Positions 10,614 through 20,880 of a stretch of DNA of 64,000 bases are shown in pieces. The stretch is taken from positions 20,636,501 to 20,700,500 of the forward strand of contig NC_016132.3 of assembly GCF_000005505.3 (NCBI RefSeq), given 5' to 3'. The notes under the pieces were generated by a model. It was not told the DNA's origin, made no database searches, and worked only from the letters and a program-made list of their open reading frames with translations. Numbering within the stretch: position 1 is the first letter of the stretch; every line of letters starts with the position of its first letter. The position numbers and the translations under genes are program-made. This DNA is from Brachypodium distachyon. Taxonomy: Eukaryota; Streptophyta; Magnoliopsida; Poales; Poaceae.

Positions 10614-11722
10614 GGCGATGAAGACCTCTTGGAGGCGTTCCCACGAGTGCACGGAGTTTTTTCGCAGGTTATAAAACCAAGTTTGCGCCATTCCGGTGAG
10701 CACGAGCGGAAAGAAGTTGCACATCTCGACGGGACCTCCCTCGGCAGCCCGTATGGCGGTGGAGTAGACATCCAAGGATTGAAAAGGATTCAACTCCCCG
10801 TCATACGGCCGTATTGTGGGTGGCTTGAACCTTGGCGGAAAAGGCGCGTCTTGGGTCTCCCGAGTGAGCTGATTACAAGTCGGCTGATTCTTTTGGTTCC
10901 TTTAGTGGCGAGGTCCTCCCTCGTCGCTTTCATCACTGGAGGGGTCGCTTGGAGAATGATCTCGGCGTTTTCTTGGAGGGTCGGAGCATCGACGGGAATT
11001 CCTTTCGCCGTCAGCACGGGCTCCGAATTCCGCCACTTGCTCGTTCCCGTGCACGTTGGGTCTCGTTCCCTGCGAGGCGCAGCTTGAGGTTGTACTTGGT
11101 GGCCGCCGTGTTCGACCCCGACGGGAGGAGCAAGGGGCGCTTGCGGGGCACTAGCAAAGCGAGGTTGATGTTGAGTGTGTGCGACTTGGAGAGCGCCTTG
11201 CGGCGGAAACCCCCGATAAGGATGATACCAAGGAACTCCTTGGGCGATTGCGGCGAGCGCCCAGTGGAGGTAATCCCACGTTGGAGGGGTCGTAGGCCGG
11301 GACTCCTTGGTTTTCTGGCGCGGATCCTCCCAACGCCATATTGTTTCCCCTTGTAGGTTCCGAGGGCAGGGTCACCACCGGTTGTAGGGAAAGTGGCGCG
11401 AAGCCCATCGACGAGGCATGTCGAGTTTCGTATACCCCGCGGGGGCGGCAACCGTAGGCAGCTCACCTATCCTTGCCACTACATTGGTGAGTCTCGAGAG
11501 ACCGCCTACGACGGTTTGGAGCACCTCGGTTCCTTCCGGGACGGCCGGTAGCGGAGGGGCGACCGTGACTTCCGTCATGGTGACCATGCTTGCGGCGACG
11601 TCCGGATTGGTGAGGGTTCCTTCTTCCTCGGGAGCCCCTGAGGTACTTGCTTTCTTTGTTTGCAACTGTGTAGACTTCGCGGCAAGTTGGGCACCCGATG
11701 AAGTAGGCTTCGTCGGGGCCAT
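10614..11722 (-). pseudogene. gag N-terminal part of Gypsy-1 (truncated)
   Basis: The likely gag start is the ATG at 11722 (MAPTKPTSSGAQLAAK). The frame gives a Pro/Ala-rich N-terminus, then fragments in other frames. The block FQSLDVYSTAIRAA and MAQTWFYNL at about 10650-10790 is the retrotransposon gag core (Retrotrans_gag family). The protein then runs into the foreign segment at 10613, so the C-terminal gag is missing. The same start context is present in Gypsy-2 at 37876. Gag would form the particle that packages the element RNA; this copy cannot encode a whole one. Confidence 0.75.
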
Positions 11723-11746
11723 TGATTCTTCAATTGCGGCGAGGGT

Positions 11747-11764
11747 TCCCCACGGTCGGCGCCA
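11747..11764 (-). promoter_or_regulatory. Primer binding site of Gypsy-1
   Basis: Minus strand TGGCGCCGACCGTGGGGA, one base from the 5' LTR end. This class is usual in Tat-type gypsy elements and fixes the element's direction as minus. Gypsy-2 carries the identical site. Confidence 0.8.
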
Positions 11765-11765
11765 C

Positions 11766-12614
11766 TGTAGTTGTTCTGACAACAATTAGAGTAAGGGGTG
11801 CCAAAGCTCGGTGGCGCAGGTACGAGTATAAAAGTAGGGTGTGTACGCCGGCCTTATAGCGAAGGTCGCCGTATACTTGGACAAGTTTACACGTCAATAT
11901 TTTTTGAATAGGTTCGGTCGATCCTGCTGGTGCGACTTAGTCCTATGTTACGAGAGGCTTCGAGGGGGTCGTTAGCCAAAGCGTTCGGGTCGATCGAGGC
12001 TCCCCGAATCACCTAGTGAGAGGTCGAAAGGGGCCGCCTCGTACTTGGGCTGAACGAGGCTTTCCAAGTAGCGAGGTCGAGATACCCTTAAGACTCTAAC
12101 CCGATTCCCTCTCCTTCGAGCTCGGGCCGAACGAGGCTTCCCGAGATCCCGAAACTAGAGCTCCTCTCAAAGAGGCTCTCTAGCCCTCTCCCCTTGAGTT
12201 TATTCAAGTGAGAATGAGCGATACATGCCCCCATGAGGTTTATTTATAACCTAGGGGTCCATGACAAAAGACCATGGCAACCTTGAGGGAGAGAGAAAAG
12301 TAGGGGCAAAATTGTAAAGTTAGCTTCTTTGGTCCACACTTTCTGTGTGCAACATGTGAGAAAAGTAAGGCTTGGTCCATGGTCCACCATAGACAAGGAG
12401 TCCCCTTCTCTCACCTTTCTTGCCCATTACTCTAGCTCATTTGACCCTTTGACCATGACATGAGAGGGTTGACTCGTTGACTAGTCTTCTTTTGCCACAT
12501 AGAATTGACCGCGCCACGTGGACGTCTTGACTCATGCTTGCGGAATGCTGACTTGGTCGTCGCCACGTAAGATTTACGGCCCGGTCCATATAAAGCTTTT
12601 ATTTTACTATAACA
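11766..12614 (-). repeat. Gypsy-1 5' LTR
   Basis: 849 bp, TG...CA ends, complete relative to the 580-bp partner. On the minus strand a TATAAATA box lies at 12241-12248 (GGTTATAAATAAACC context), which would be the promoter for gag-pol. The LTR shares its opening and closing stretches with Gypsy-2 but lacks blocks found there, so the two elements belong to related but distinct subfamilies. Confidence 0.88.
12241..12248 (-). promoter_or_regulatory. TATA box in Gypsy-1 5' LTR
   Basis: TATAAATA on the minus strand. The equivalent box in Gypsy-2 is at 38458-38465, and the box is missing from the deleted LTR at 1533-2112. Confidence 0.7.
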
Positions 12615-12765
12615 AGTAGTAAATAAAAAGTTCGATAAATGCTGGGGGGTGAAACATAGAGTTCCATATGCATGACTGCATGGAGAAAAGACCCGAGCGA
12701 TAACTTCTCTATGGCAATACATTTCTAGAGGCTAACTGTAATAAGCCGGGCACGAAGAACTAGTA

Positions 12766-12818
12766 CTCGCTCCGTCCCATATTAACTGACTTAAATTCAT
12801 CTAAAATGGATGTATCTA
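12766..12818. repeat. Left half of a split Stowaway-like MITE
   Basis: Starts after TA with CTCGCTCCGTCCCATATTAA, a Stowaway terminus, and stops after ATGGATGTATCTATATA. The apparent right end, TTTCAAAAAATATGGGACGGA, lies 1.3 kb away at about 14155-14186, suggesting another insertion inside it. Confidence 0.5.
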
Positions 12819-14152
12819 TATACTAAAACTAGGTGATTTCCCGCGCGTTGTTGGAGAACTTTAGATAAAAATAAACAGCACATTAAGAACTGTTTTCGAT
12901 GCAAACGATGGGTTTTCACTTGACATGACACTTTACATAGTTTACAATATACAATATCCTCACTTCATCCTCCTTTTACATCAAGGTGATGCAACAACTG
13001 CATCGGTGAAGGATCAGGATAGTAAAGATCGGCGACGATTTACAAAATACAACATCGAGATTTAAAACTTTATCTAAACGATTCTGATCTACAGATGCAG
13101 AACCAATTGTACACTATGAGGATCCTTTGCAGATGCATATGAAAATAAAGAATATTTAATATACAAATTTTTTTGACCGAATGCTGATAATATACTCCCT
13201 CCGTCCCATATTAAGTGACGAAATATTACATGTATCTAAACGCCTTTTGGATATAGATACATTCATATTTGAACAAATTTGAATCACTTGATATGGGACG
13301 GAGGGAGTACAATTTTTAGGAAAATGCTAATGATATACATATACATCAATACATGCTCATGCTGAATTAAGCCTACTAACAACAATGTGGCATGCAACCC
13401 AGCCCACAAGCCGTTGTTTTGGTCCAGCACCCACCTCAAACCTAGCCGCATACCCCTTCCCCTTTTGGCCCATATGCATCCCCACCACCGCTTCGTACCA
13501 CGCCCTCCTCCTGCACTTGCTCAGATCGATCCATCCCCAGCTGTCTCTGAAACTGCCGCCGCTGCCAGCACAGGCTGCACAGCTGCCTCGCGCTCTCCTC
13601 AGCCACCACGCGGTCTCCCCGGTATCAATCCCGCAGCGCTTGCTCGTCTCGGCACAGGCGGCGTTTATTTGGCGGCGGCGTCCTCAACTCGGCGCTAGGA
13701 ATCCTGTTACGCCCCATCCTGTTGGGCCGCCGTATCCGGCTGTTTAGGGGATCGGAGCGGTGAGGCGGGAAGGGGGCGGAGGAGCAGGGGCAGCGGGGCC
13801 TCAGGACGCTAGAGATTCAGGAGGAGACAGGACATCGTGGCAGCATCGGGGGACACGGCAGCGGGGAGGGCGGTCGCGCCGTTGACCGGATAATGAGGGA
13901 CGATGGCGTCCAAGGGCTGAGAGCTCGAAGTGGTGGCAGTTTCGGGCTTCGGCTGATCCAGTGATCCGTTCTGGTGGGTATAGGAGAGTGGTGTCCCATT
14001 CCGCCGGCGATAGGAGGGAGGTGGCGCTGGTCGGCAGAGATCGGGCGGCGGCGGAGAACAGCGAAGAGAAACGGGATTTATTTTTTTCTAAAAAAGTCAG
14101 GCCCAGGTGATTGGTGACGTGGATAGGCATGGAGTAGTATAATGTTTGGAGT
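12819..14152. other. Possible insertion splitting a Stowaway MITE; GC-rich interior
   Basis: Begins CTAAAACTAGGTGATTTCCC and contains AT-rich sequence, the complete Stowaway at 13195-13307, and a GC-rich block (13390-14090) with several overlapping frames and no recognisable domain. A Helitron is one possibility because the left junction reads TCTATATACTAAAAC, but no convincing CTRR end with hairpin was found. I see no gene that I can support. Confidence 0.3.
13195..13307. mobile_element. Stowaway MITE, 113 bp
   Basis: Inverted ends CTCCCTCCGTCCCATATTAAG / CTTGATATGGGACGGAGGGAG with TA on both sides (13193-13194 and 13308-13309). Same length and close sequence to the copy at 60381-60493. Confidence 0.9.
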
Positions 14153-14186
14153 AGTATACTGTTTCAAAAAATATGGGACGGATGTG

Positions 14187-14760
14187 TCAACATCGTCAAA
14201 GGAGCAACTTGAACGGTGATCATGGATGATGAGCTATTTTATAGATCAATCTAGCTAATGACATGTATCCGCTAAATTAGATCGAGTGCAGCATGATGAT
14301 TACAATTTTGAATTGCCAATGGCTATTATCAGGGTGGCGTATGAAGGAGTTATTACCGATGACATCTTTTGTGATTTTTTTTCTTTTCAAAAAGAAGTAT
14401 AACCTCGGTCTTTGTGATTTTTATAACCGTTATGTTTTGACGTGTTCATATTAAGTTATGATGTATATCGCTGTCCATATAAGTTTTTCTCTTGTATGCT
14501 ATTTGGTTCGAAATTATGAATAATTCATGACATAAGGATTAGTTAAATTAACTCGAAACTTAGAAAAAATAATGTACATTATTTTTTGAAACTTACCAGG
14601 CATATCGCTGTGAGCTTTACCGGTTTGGACATTTGGACATTCATGGGTTTTACCAAAAGTGATTGAAACAAGAACAGGCATGCAAAAATGACGTGCATCG
14701 GCATGACGATCCGTCAGTCCCCCCAATGTCTACTCCTATTGGCTGCCGCTCCTCTCACTC
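14187..14760. other. Upstream region of the H2A gene, no other gene
   Basis: AT-rich to about 14700, then GC-richer towards the H2A gene with an ATTGG (reverse CCAAT) at about 14739. No clear TATA box was found, so the promoter is not called. Confidence 0.4.
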
Positions 14761-15002
14761 GGATCGCCTGGTTACATCCAACGCCTGATATTGCATTGGT
14801 CTGACGCCACCAACGCTCGAGATGGAAACACCGCCCCGTATCCAGCTATCGTCTGTCCTCCTCTGCGACCAGACACACAGAAAGCACAAACACACACCCC
14901 ACCGCACAAAAACAGGGAGAAAAAACCCAAAGAAATCGACCGGGAGAAAAGGAGAAAAAAAAAAGAGGGTAGGAGGAAAAGCTTCCGAGCTCGGGATCGG
15001 CG

Positions 15003-15584
15003 ATGGAGGTGGGATCGAAGGCGAAGAAGGGCGGCGCGGCGGGGCGTCCCCGCGGCGGCCCGAAGAAGAAGCCTGTCTCACGCTCCGTCAAGGCTGGCCT
15101 CCAGTTCCCCGTTGGCCGCATCGGGCGCTACCTCAAGCTCGGGCGCTATGCCAAGCGCGTCGGCACCGGCGCGCCAGTCTACCTCGCCGCCGTCCTCGAG
15201 TACCTCGCCGCCGAGGTGGGTCTCGCACGCACCCGCCCAGAGACCGCCAGAACGGACCGCGAAACTAGGCTGATTCGTCTTTTGTTTTTCCTATTTTTGT
15301 CCCAGGTCCTCGAGCTGGCGGGGAACGCTGCGCGGGACAACAAGAGGAACCGGATCATCCCGCGGCACGTGCTGCTCGCGATCCGTAACGACGAGGAGCT
15401 CGGGAAGCTGCTGGCCGGCGTCACCATCGCGTACGGAGGGGTGCTGCCCAACATCAACCCCGTCCTGCTTCCCAAGAAGACCGCCGCCGCGGCTGCCAAG
15501 GAAGCCAAGCCGGGCAAGGAGGCCACAGCCAAGTCTCCCAGGAAGGCCACCGCCAAGTCGCCCAAGAAGGCGGACGCCTCTTAG
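15003..15584 (+). CDS. Histone H2A with SPKK tail (H2A.W type)
   Basis: Two exons, 15003-15215 and 15306-15584, separated by a 90-bp GT-AG intron in phase 0. The protein is 163 residues. It has a basic N-terminus (about residues 1-29), the histone fold with [15 protein letters not shown] at 31-45, a [18 protein letters not shown] block at the exon end, and [20 protein letters not shown] after the intron. The C-terminal extension is Lys/Ala/Pro-rich and carries two SPKK-like motifs (KSPRK and KSPKK). In plants this tail marks the H2A.W class, which is deposited in heterochromatin nucleosomes and whose SPKK motifs bind linker DNA. The intron after residue 71 is a common plant H2A position. The ATG follows a purine-rich leader. 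All core features are intact, so I consider it functional. Confidence 0.95.
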   Translation: MEVGSKAKKGGAAGRPRGGPKKKPVSRSVKAGLQFPVGRIGRYLKLGRYAKRVGTGAPVYLAAVLEYLAAEVGLARTRPETARTDRETRLIRLLFFLFLSQVLELAGNAARDNKRNRIIPRHVLLAIRNDEELGKLLAGVTIAYGGVLPNINPVLLPKKTAAAAAKEAKPGKEATAKSPRKATAKSPKKADAS

Positions 15585-16049
15585 GCCCGGGAAGTGCAAT
15601 GCCGGTGCCCCGTCTCCCTCCCTCGCTCCCTCCCTCCCTCTTCCCCGTCCACCTGAGTCGTCGTCGTCATCAATTCGTCGTTGCGTGCTATCGTTGTCAT
15701 GGATCAATTGCTCCTCGTTTGAACTTCAATTACGTCGCGTTTAGCTTCCGATCAGCTTGTACTATGTAGCTTAACATTGGTGTAGGTTCGGGGAGTGTGT
15801 AGGGCGAGGGACGGGTTGGGAGGAGGAAACTGTGAATCGCTTGGCGTTGTTTGTAATAATGTTGTGAAGATTTGGAAAATTAAGGGCTTCTATTCTGATT
15901 GCCTATATGTGCTTTTGCTGCGTGCTTGTAGTGATATATTTTGTTCATTTGGTTACTTGCAGCCTTGTTGGGGGTGTGGATCCTTGCCTCCTTGGGGAAA
16001 ATATTGTTTTAATTTCAAAGTAAAAAACCTTATAGTAAAAAACCTTATA
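15585..16049. other. H2A 3' untranslated region and spacer
   Basis: Starts with a CT-rich stretch (CTCCCTCCCTCGC type) after the H2A stop, becoming AT-rich. No unambiguous AATAAA was found, and no gene. Confidence 0.45.
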
Positions 16050-16225
16050 CTCTCTCTGATCCATGATATGTCGTTGCCTCCGACCCATATTACCTGTTGA
16101 AATATTGCATATATCTAAGCAACCCATATTACCTATTGAAATATTGCATATATCTAAGCATTTTTTAAACATAAATACATCCATATTTGAGCAAATTTGA
16201 GACAAGTAATATGAATCGGAAGGAG
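16050..16225. mobile_element. Stowaway-like MITE with internal 39-bp duplication
   Basis: TA-flanked (16048-16049 and 16226-16227), with degenerate inverted ends (CTCTCTCTGATCCATGATATG / TAATATGAATCGGAAGGAG). The interior holds a tandem duplication with a 39-bp period: 16083-16121 and 16122-16160, differing by about two bases. Confidence 0.7.
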
Positions 16226-18945
16226 TATTAAAGTTGTACTAAATCAGCAACAATTAATTATAGATCGGAGGAAGAAGCTTGTAACTGGAATTTTTCGGCC
16301 ACGGAGGAGGGCTCCTTCAGCTTGTAGAAATTTTAGAGGACTTCTACAGAATTTCAAATTTACGATTTTTTTTCTGTGTGTAGCACCTGTTTCATATGAT
16401 TCGACATGGTAGATTTTCTAATAATTGTCCCTAAATTTACTATTCTAAAAATTATTTGAGACCTCATGGACGTACCTAAAAATTGAAGTGTCCATATCAT
16501 CCCAGTCCTCTAATTTTCATATTCATATGATTCAAAATCCTGAAAAACGAATAAGCCCAAAGTAGTTGTGCAGTTGAGTTACAGTTAAATTTCAAAGTAC
16601 TAATGTGGTGTTAATCAAATTTAGTTGTTCCTTTTGTTATGACTAAAACATTTAAGTTTCTTTTTTCTACCTTATCTTACCATTTACATTCATTCCAGTT
16701 GGTACATCAATGATGTAGACCTGCTTTTTCCTGTCTCGTTCACTTCTGTTACCGTAGTACTTCTTGCAAAAATATAATCGTGAAAGTTGTTAACTGGATG
16801 GCATGGTGGCATAGGTCTCAACTAATACTATGAAGTTGCGTAATTTGTTGCAACCTCGGTTACAACCGTGTATCTTACTATTAGGGAGCCTTTTTGATTT
16901 GTAGGATTATGAATATGCATGATAGTAGTGTCATGCTTACTCAGAAAATCACAGGGAGGGATTGAAAATGACTGGATTGCAATGTCATGTCTACCTTTCT
17001 TTTGGAAACGATGATTATAATTAAGACGCACACAATCGCACGTTTGCACTTAGTAACGGTAGAAGAACAAAGTCATCGACCGTCAAGATTGACAAAGTAT
17101 TATCGACGTCTTGATAAGTATGTTGCATACAACTAAAAGGATAATAAAAAACACCAAAAAAATAATAAAAAAAGAAACGCCAACGTGCTCAAGGTTGGAG
17201 GCGAATCGACCGCAGTGAAGATTGAAAGGTAGACAAGGGGGTATGACACTGAGTGGGAAAAATAATACACCGAGAGGTTTACGTAATTGTGTCCGTGAGA
17301 TCGAGATAGGCAATCAGAGGGGGTGAATGATTGCGCGGAAGCAAATTAAAACTTTTCCCGAAAGTCCAAACCCTAAATCACCTTTCTGTCCGTGATAGTA
17401 AAACGGCCGTAACTTTTGATTGGATGAACCAAGAAATACGTACGAGTATGCAAAAGAAAGTTATTGAAATTATCTAACCAAAGCAACAAGAATTAGCTCA
17501 ATTGGACGTACCAATCAAAAGATATGATCAAAACAGTAACAACTGACAGAAAGTTATGAGAATTAATCTATAATCGATTTCGAGGAATAACAAGAAAGAT
17601 GAAGTAATCACAATCTTTTCTTGATCTCGTGATAAACCTGCAGCAAAGTATTATGAACTCGTGATAAATATGCAGTAAAGTGTTTGAAAGATCTAGCATG
17701 AATAATCCACGAAAATCCTAGAAAAACAAAGATGACACCGCCAACGAATTTTTTAATTGCAACGATGTCGATCGATTACAAAAGATGCAACCATGCATCC
17801 AAGAACTCTCCAAGAATTGATTTAAATTCAAAACTCTGAGTTCCCTCACGTCCTTGCCAAAACCCTAACCTAGACGGCCTCTATTTATAAGAGAAAATTC
17901 GCAACCCTAAACCGAGTCTGAATCCAACACGAACTCCTCTGTCCCGGTCGGTATTCTGCCCGTGAGGCCGGCATACGACCCCATATTGAGATTACTCCAA
18001 AATAAAAGTTGTTCATCTCGACGACGCGCACAACTTTCATTTGGACCACTTTTCCATCGGATGACATCTTCTTGACGTTACTGTGTAATCTTTAAACAGC
18101 TCTCATCCAGCCACGGCTGGACCTACATATGTCTTCACATCGATGCCACTCTGTGCCATCAACTCTTCTTGTGGTGTCTTCAAAACTCAACTATCATGTG
18201 TCGAATATCTCCAATACCGTACATCTCCGGTATAAACAACGTACGACAAACCGGTGCCCTTCCGGATCATCGTAGTCTTCACTTTTATTGTTCCGTCGCA
18301 CGAACGTCCCGCATGACCTTGATCCCCAACCTCAGCTTCTCCCAAGTTTCGTCCCTCGATCCCGTCAGCGACCACGTTCCTCTAGCTCCGACAACACCTG
18401 AAAGCGAACACACAAATAACCAGTACGAGCACAAGTCCACGACTTGACTCAGGGTAAGTTCCACACAACTCACGCCATATTTTTCACATAAGAAACTAAT
18501 GGATCAACACATCAATTTCAAATCACTAAGTCCAAAACATGATACATGTCATCACATAAGTATCTATATTATCCAAAGTATCCACATCAATGTTTTATCT
18601 AAAACACTTGCCAATGTTGCACATCACCTATGATTTCACAGTGTCTGCCACTCCGCCTTAGACATACTGTGGAGCTAATCCATCAAAGTTCCAGCATGAC
18701 GGTATTGTGATAGATTACGACTAAATCGTCCCATGGATTATTGTGCTGCTTGACCTCATTTTTTAATTTGTTGTAGTACTAAAAATTGGTCACCGCTACA
18801 AGTTCTAGTGTTATTATCTCAATAAGCAACCGGTAAATCTCCGTCGACTGAGATGCGGCCGCTCCCGTATTATCGCCAAGTAAACTGGACTGCACTTCTT
18901 AAAAAAAACAAATTAAACTTGACAGCTCTTATTCCTGCATCCTTA
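16226..18945. other. Unassigned AT-rich stretch
   Basis: No supported exon. Part of 17310-18480 has the look of old retroelement sequence (a 'cagagggggtgaatga' motif and a moderately GC interior), but no LTR pair, primer site or coding domain could be shown. Confidence 0.35.
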
Positions 18946-19175
18946 GGCCCTGTTTGTTTGGGCTTCTGCTTCAGCTTTTGGTGCTTCTAGCAATCTCAAA
19001 AGCACTTCTCCCGTTTACACATGAAGCTGAGAAGCACCTCTGGATGTGCTTCTCAGCTAGAAGCACCAAAAGCACGTCCGGAGGTGCTTCTCAACTTCAT
19101 GTGTAAATATGAGAAGTGCTTTTGAGATTGCTTAAAGCACCAAAAGCTGAAGCTGAAGCCCAAACAAACAGGTCC
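18946..19175. mobile_element. Tourist-like foldback MITE
   Basis: Almost the whole 230 bp is one inverted repeat. The left arm starts GGCCCTGTTTGTTTGGGCTT and the right arm ends in its complement with one mismatch. The flanking 3-bp duplication is TTA (18943-18945 and 19176-19178), the PIF/Harbinger (Tourist) signature. The internal arms repeat 'gcttctcagct' style words around a centre near 19060, so the single strand could form a long hairpin. Confidence 0.85.
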
Positions 19176-19465
19176 TTAATGCGATGGAAGCACTCGGACG
19201 AATTCAGTGCAGGTTTGGCATGGACCAAGAAGGTCATTGCCATTTGCCAGAACCCGCGGCACTGGCAGACGGCAGTTCCCGAGGTTCCTGAGAGAGAGAC
19301 GCTTGATCGTGAGGTCAGCGAGGTCGAGAACGGAGACGATGTACCTCCCCCAGACGTCCATCTCGTAGTCGTCGTTGACCTCTTCCTACGAGCTCGCCAC
19401 GTATACGCAGTTCCTCCGCACCCCGTTCACCCCGTTGGCCTCCACGCAGAATCCCCGGATCTAAT
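19176..19465 (-). pseudogene. C-terminal fragment of an F-box/DUF295-type gene
   Basis: The minus strand reads GFCVEANGVNGVRRNCVYVAS, then an in-frame TAG, then EEVNDDYEMDVWGRYIVS VLDLADL. By recall this matches the end of grass DUF295 F-box proteins, where a NCVY block follows the GDRA-FV block. The larger locus at 20959-21813 stops before this part, so the fragment may be its displaced C-terminus, separated by the Tourist-adjacent rearrangements and a second copy. Moderate confidence, because only one block carries the match. Confidence 0.5.
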
Positions 19466-20030
19466 TTTTTGAGACAGGGTGGTCCAATGTATAAACGCTT
19501 ATGCCAATATAAATTATAACCAACAATTTTTTACCTCAAACATACTAGTAGTATTGAATTTGGGAAGAGAAAAAACGGCATTGGAACAATTTTGCGATAA
19601 TTTCAATTCGATCAATGAGCAAATCTTAATTCGATTCAATGAAAAACCGAGAAAAATGTCGACGGCTCCGTGTAAGCTGCTGCCTCGTCGCATGCTCGCG
19701 GTGACGAAGCGTGTGTTTGCTGTCCGCTGGCAGTCAACGACGATGATGACGAGAAATACGATGCGATGTTAGCTGCTCATGCTCGTCTGCTTGGCAAAAA
19801 TCCGATACGATGCCAACTGCTCGTGATCGATCGCTAGGCTGCTACAAGGCCCAATCTGATGTGCTGATGCGTACACTACACAACAGAAAGAAAACGAGAA
19901 CTGGCCCGGAAGATAGGCTATTTTCTCGGGCTGATTTTTCTTTTTTCGTGGGCTTAAGATACACTAGTGTATATGTACACAGGCTGTATTTCCAGGATGG
20001 TCCATGAACAACCCTGGCCACCCTATGGAT
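19466..20030. other. Unassigned spacer
   Basis: No supported gene. Short frames here have no recognisable domain. Confidence 0.4.
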
Positions 20031-20415
20031 CCGCCACGGCGCGGTCGCCGATCGATGTCGGCGATTTCCGTCCTCTGACCACCCCGCCACTGCCGCCGGG
20101 GCTGGGCTGACCCGACGGTCTGCACGGAAGGCCTTGAAGAGGCCCTCGGAGCCTCGGCACCCCCCTTGGTACACGAGATGCGTCCTGACGATCAGGAGGC
20201 GCTCGGCCGACGACACCACGAGGGTGGACTCAGGAACAAGCGGCCCGCCACGACGGTCTCAATGATGCTGCGGGTGACCATACGCGGCGGGTGACGCGGG
20301 ATTCGTACTGTTGGGTGGGCAAGAGAAGCAGCGGGATGTGGCAACGGGCGGCGCCGCTGAGGCCGAGCGCCACGACGGGCACACCGAGCGCCGCCGAGGT
20401 CCGCGTGCTCGATCT
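20031..20415 (-). pseudogene. Degenerate second copy of the F-box/DUF295 gene
   Basis: Two blocks on the minus strand match the better copy at 20959-21813. Near 20220-20100, ERLLIVRTHLVYQGG and GLFKAFRADRR match its ELLLIVRTRP and ELFKAF. Near 20410-20330 an F-box-like stretch (HADLGGARCARRGA) corresponds to HADLARFRSACPSW with frameshifts. The middle of the gene, about 500 bp, is absent. So this is a deleted tandem duplicate, not an independent gene. Confidence 0.6.
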
Positions 20416-20417
20416 GA

Positions 20418-20880
20418 AGGGTTCGTTGCATAGAAAACAAAAAAAATTCTACGGTTGAAACCACAAACGGGCCAAGATCATATCTAGGAGGTGAAAGTAA
20501 CAGGTAAACCGTAGTCTTAGAAGGAGTCACCCTCGAAGACCAAAAGCTTTGTTAACGAGAACGGTTCTCGTGGATGATGTAGACGATCACTTGCCAATCT
20601 CAAGATCGCGAAAATGAGTGGTGCAAACAGGCAGCGCTTCCGCACTCGGTCACACGTAGGGCTCGACTATGACCTCCGATCCCTCGTTCCAGCGGGGTAG
20701 TGGAAGTAGTGGATCCACCGGGAACTCCAGCAGTACTACGGCGTGGTGGTGGTGGTGGAGAAACTATTTGAGCAGGGCTTCAGCTAAGCCATGGCTCGTG
20801 AGGTGGAGCAGCGGGAGGAAGGGACCAAGAGGTGAATATGAGTGTGTAAGGGAGAGAAGAGCACCATCCCTCTATATATA
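20418..20880 (-). mobile_element. LTR-like fragment between the two F-box copies
   Basis: The left edge reads GTTCGTTGCATAGAAAACAA, a motif I recall from Triticeae retroelement ends on the minus strand. The block then contains 'ccgttccagcgggg...gtggtggtggtggag' wording and closes with CTATATATAGG. No target duplication or full LTR boundaries could be fixed. It separates the F-box gene from its duplicated remnant and coincides with where the gene's reading frame ends. Confidence 0.4.

Larger units (their letters stand above)
1533..12614 (-). mobile_element. Gypsy-1: Tat-lineage LTR retrotransposon, internally rearranged
   Basis: Full-span Ty3/gypsy insertion read on the minus strand, flanked by the 5-bp duplication AGTAG (1528-1532 and 12615-12619). 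The 5' LTR is 11766-12614 and the 3' LTR is 1533-2112. A primer binding site of the TGGCGCCG class lies next to the 5' LTR, and a purine tract abuts the 3' LTR. What remains of the sense coding capacity is the gag N-terminus, the archaeal-type RNase H and integrase. Compared with Gypsy-2 it lacks about 1356 bp covering RT and RNase H, and about 1289 bp covering the gag C-terminus and protease; the latter is replaced by a 994-bp foreign segment. It carries an antisense spliced gene at 2955-6559. The second RNase H and the primer-site class place it in the Tat lineage (Retand/Grande/RIRE2-like). It is non-autonomous. Confidence 0.9.
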
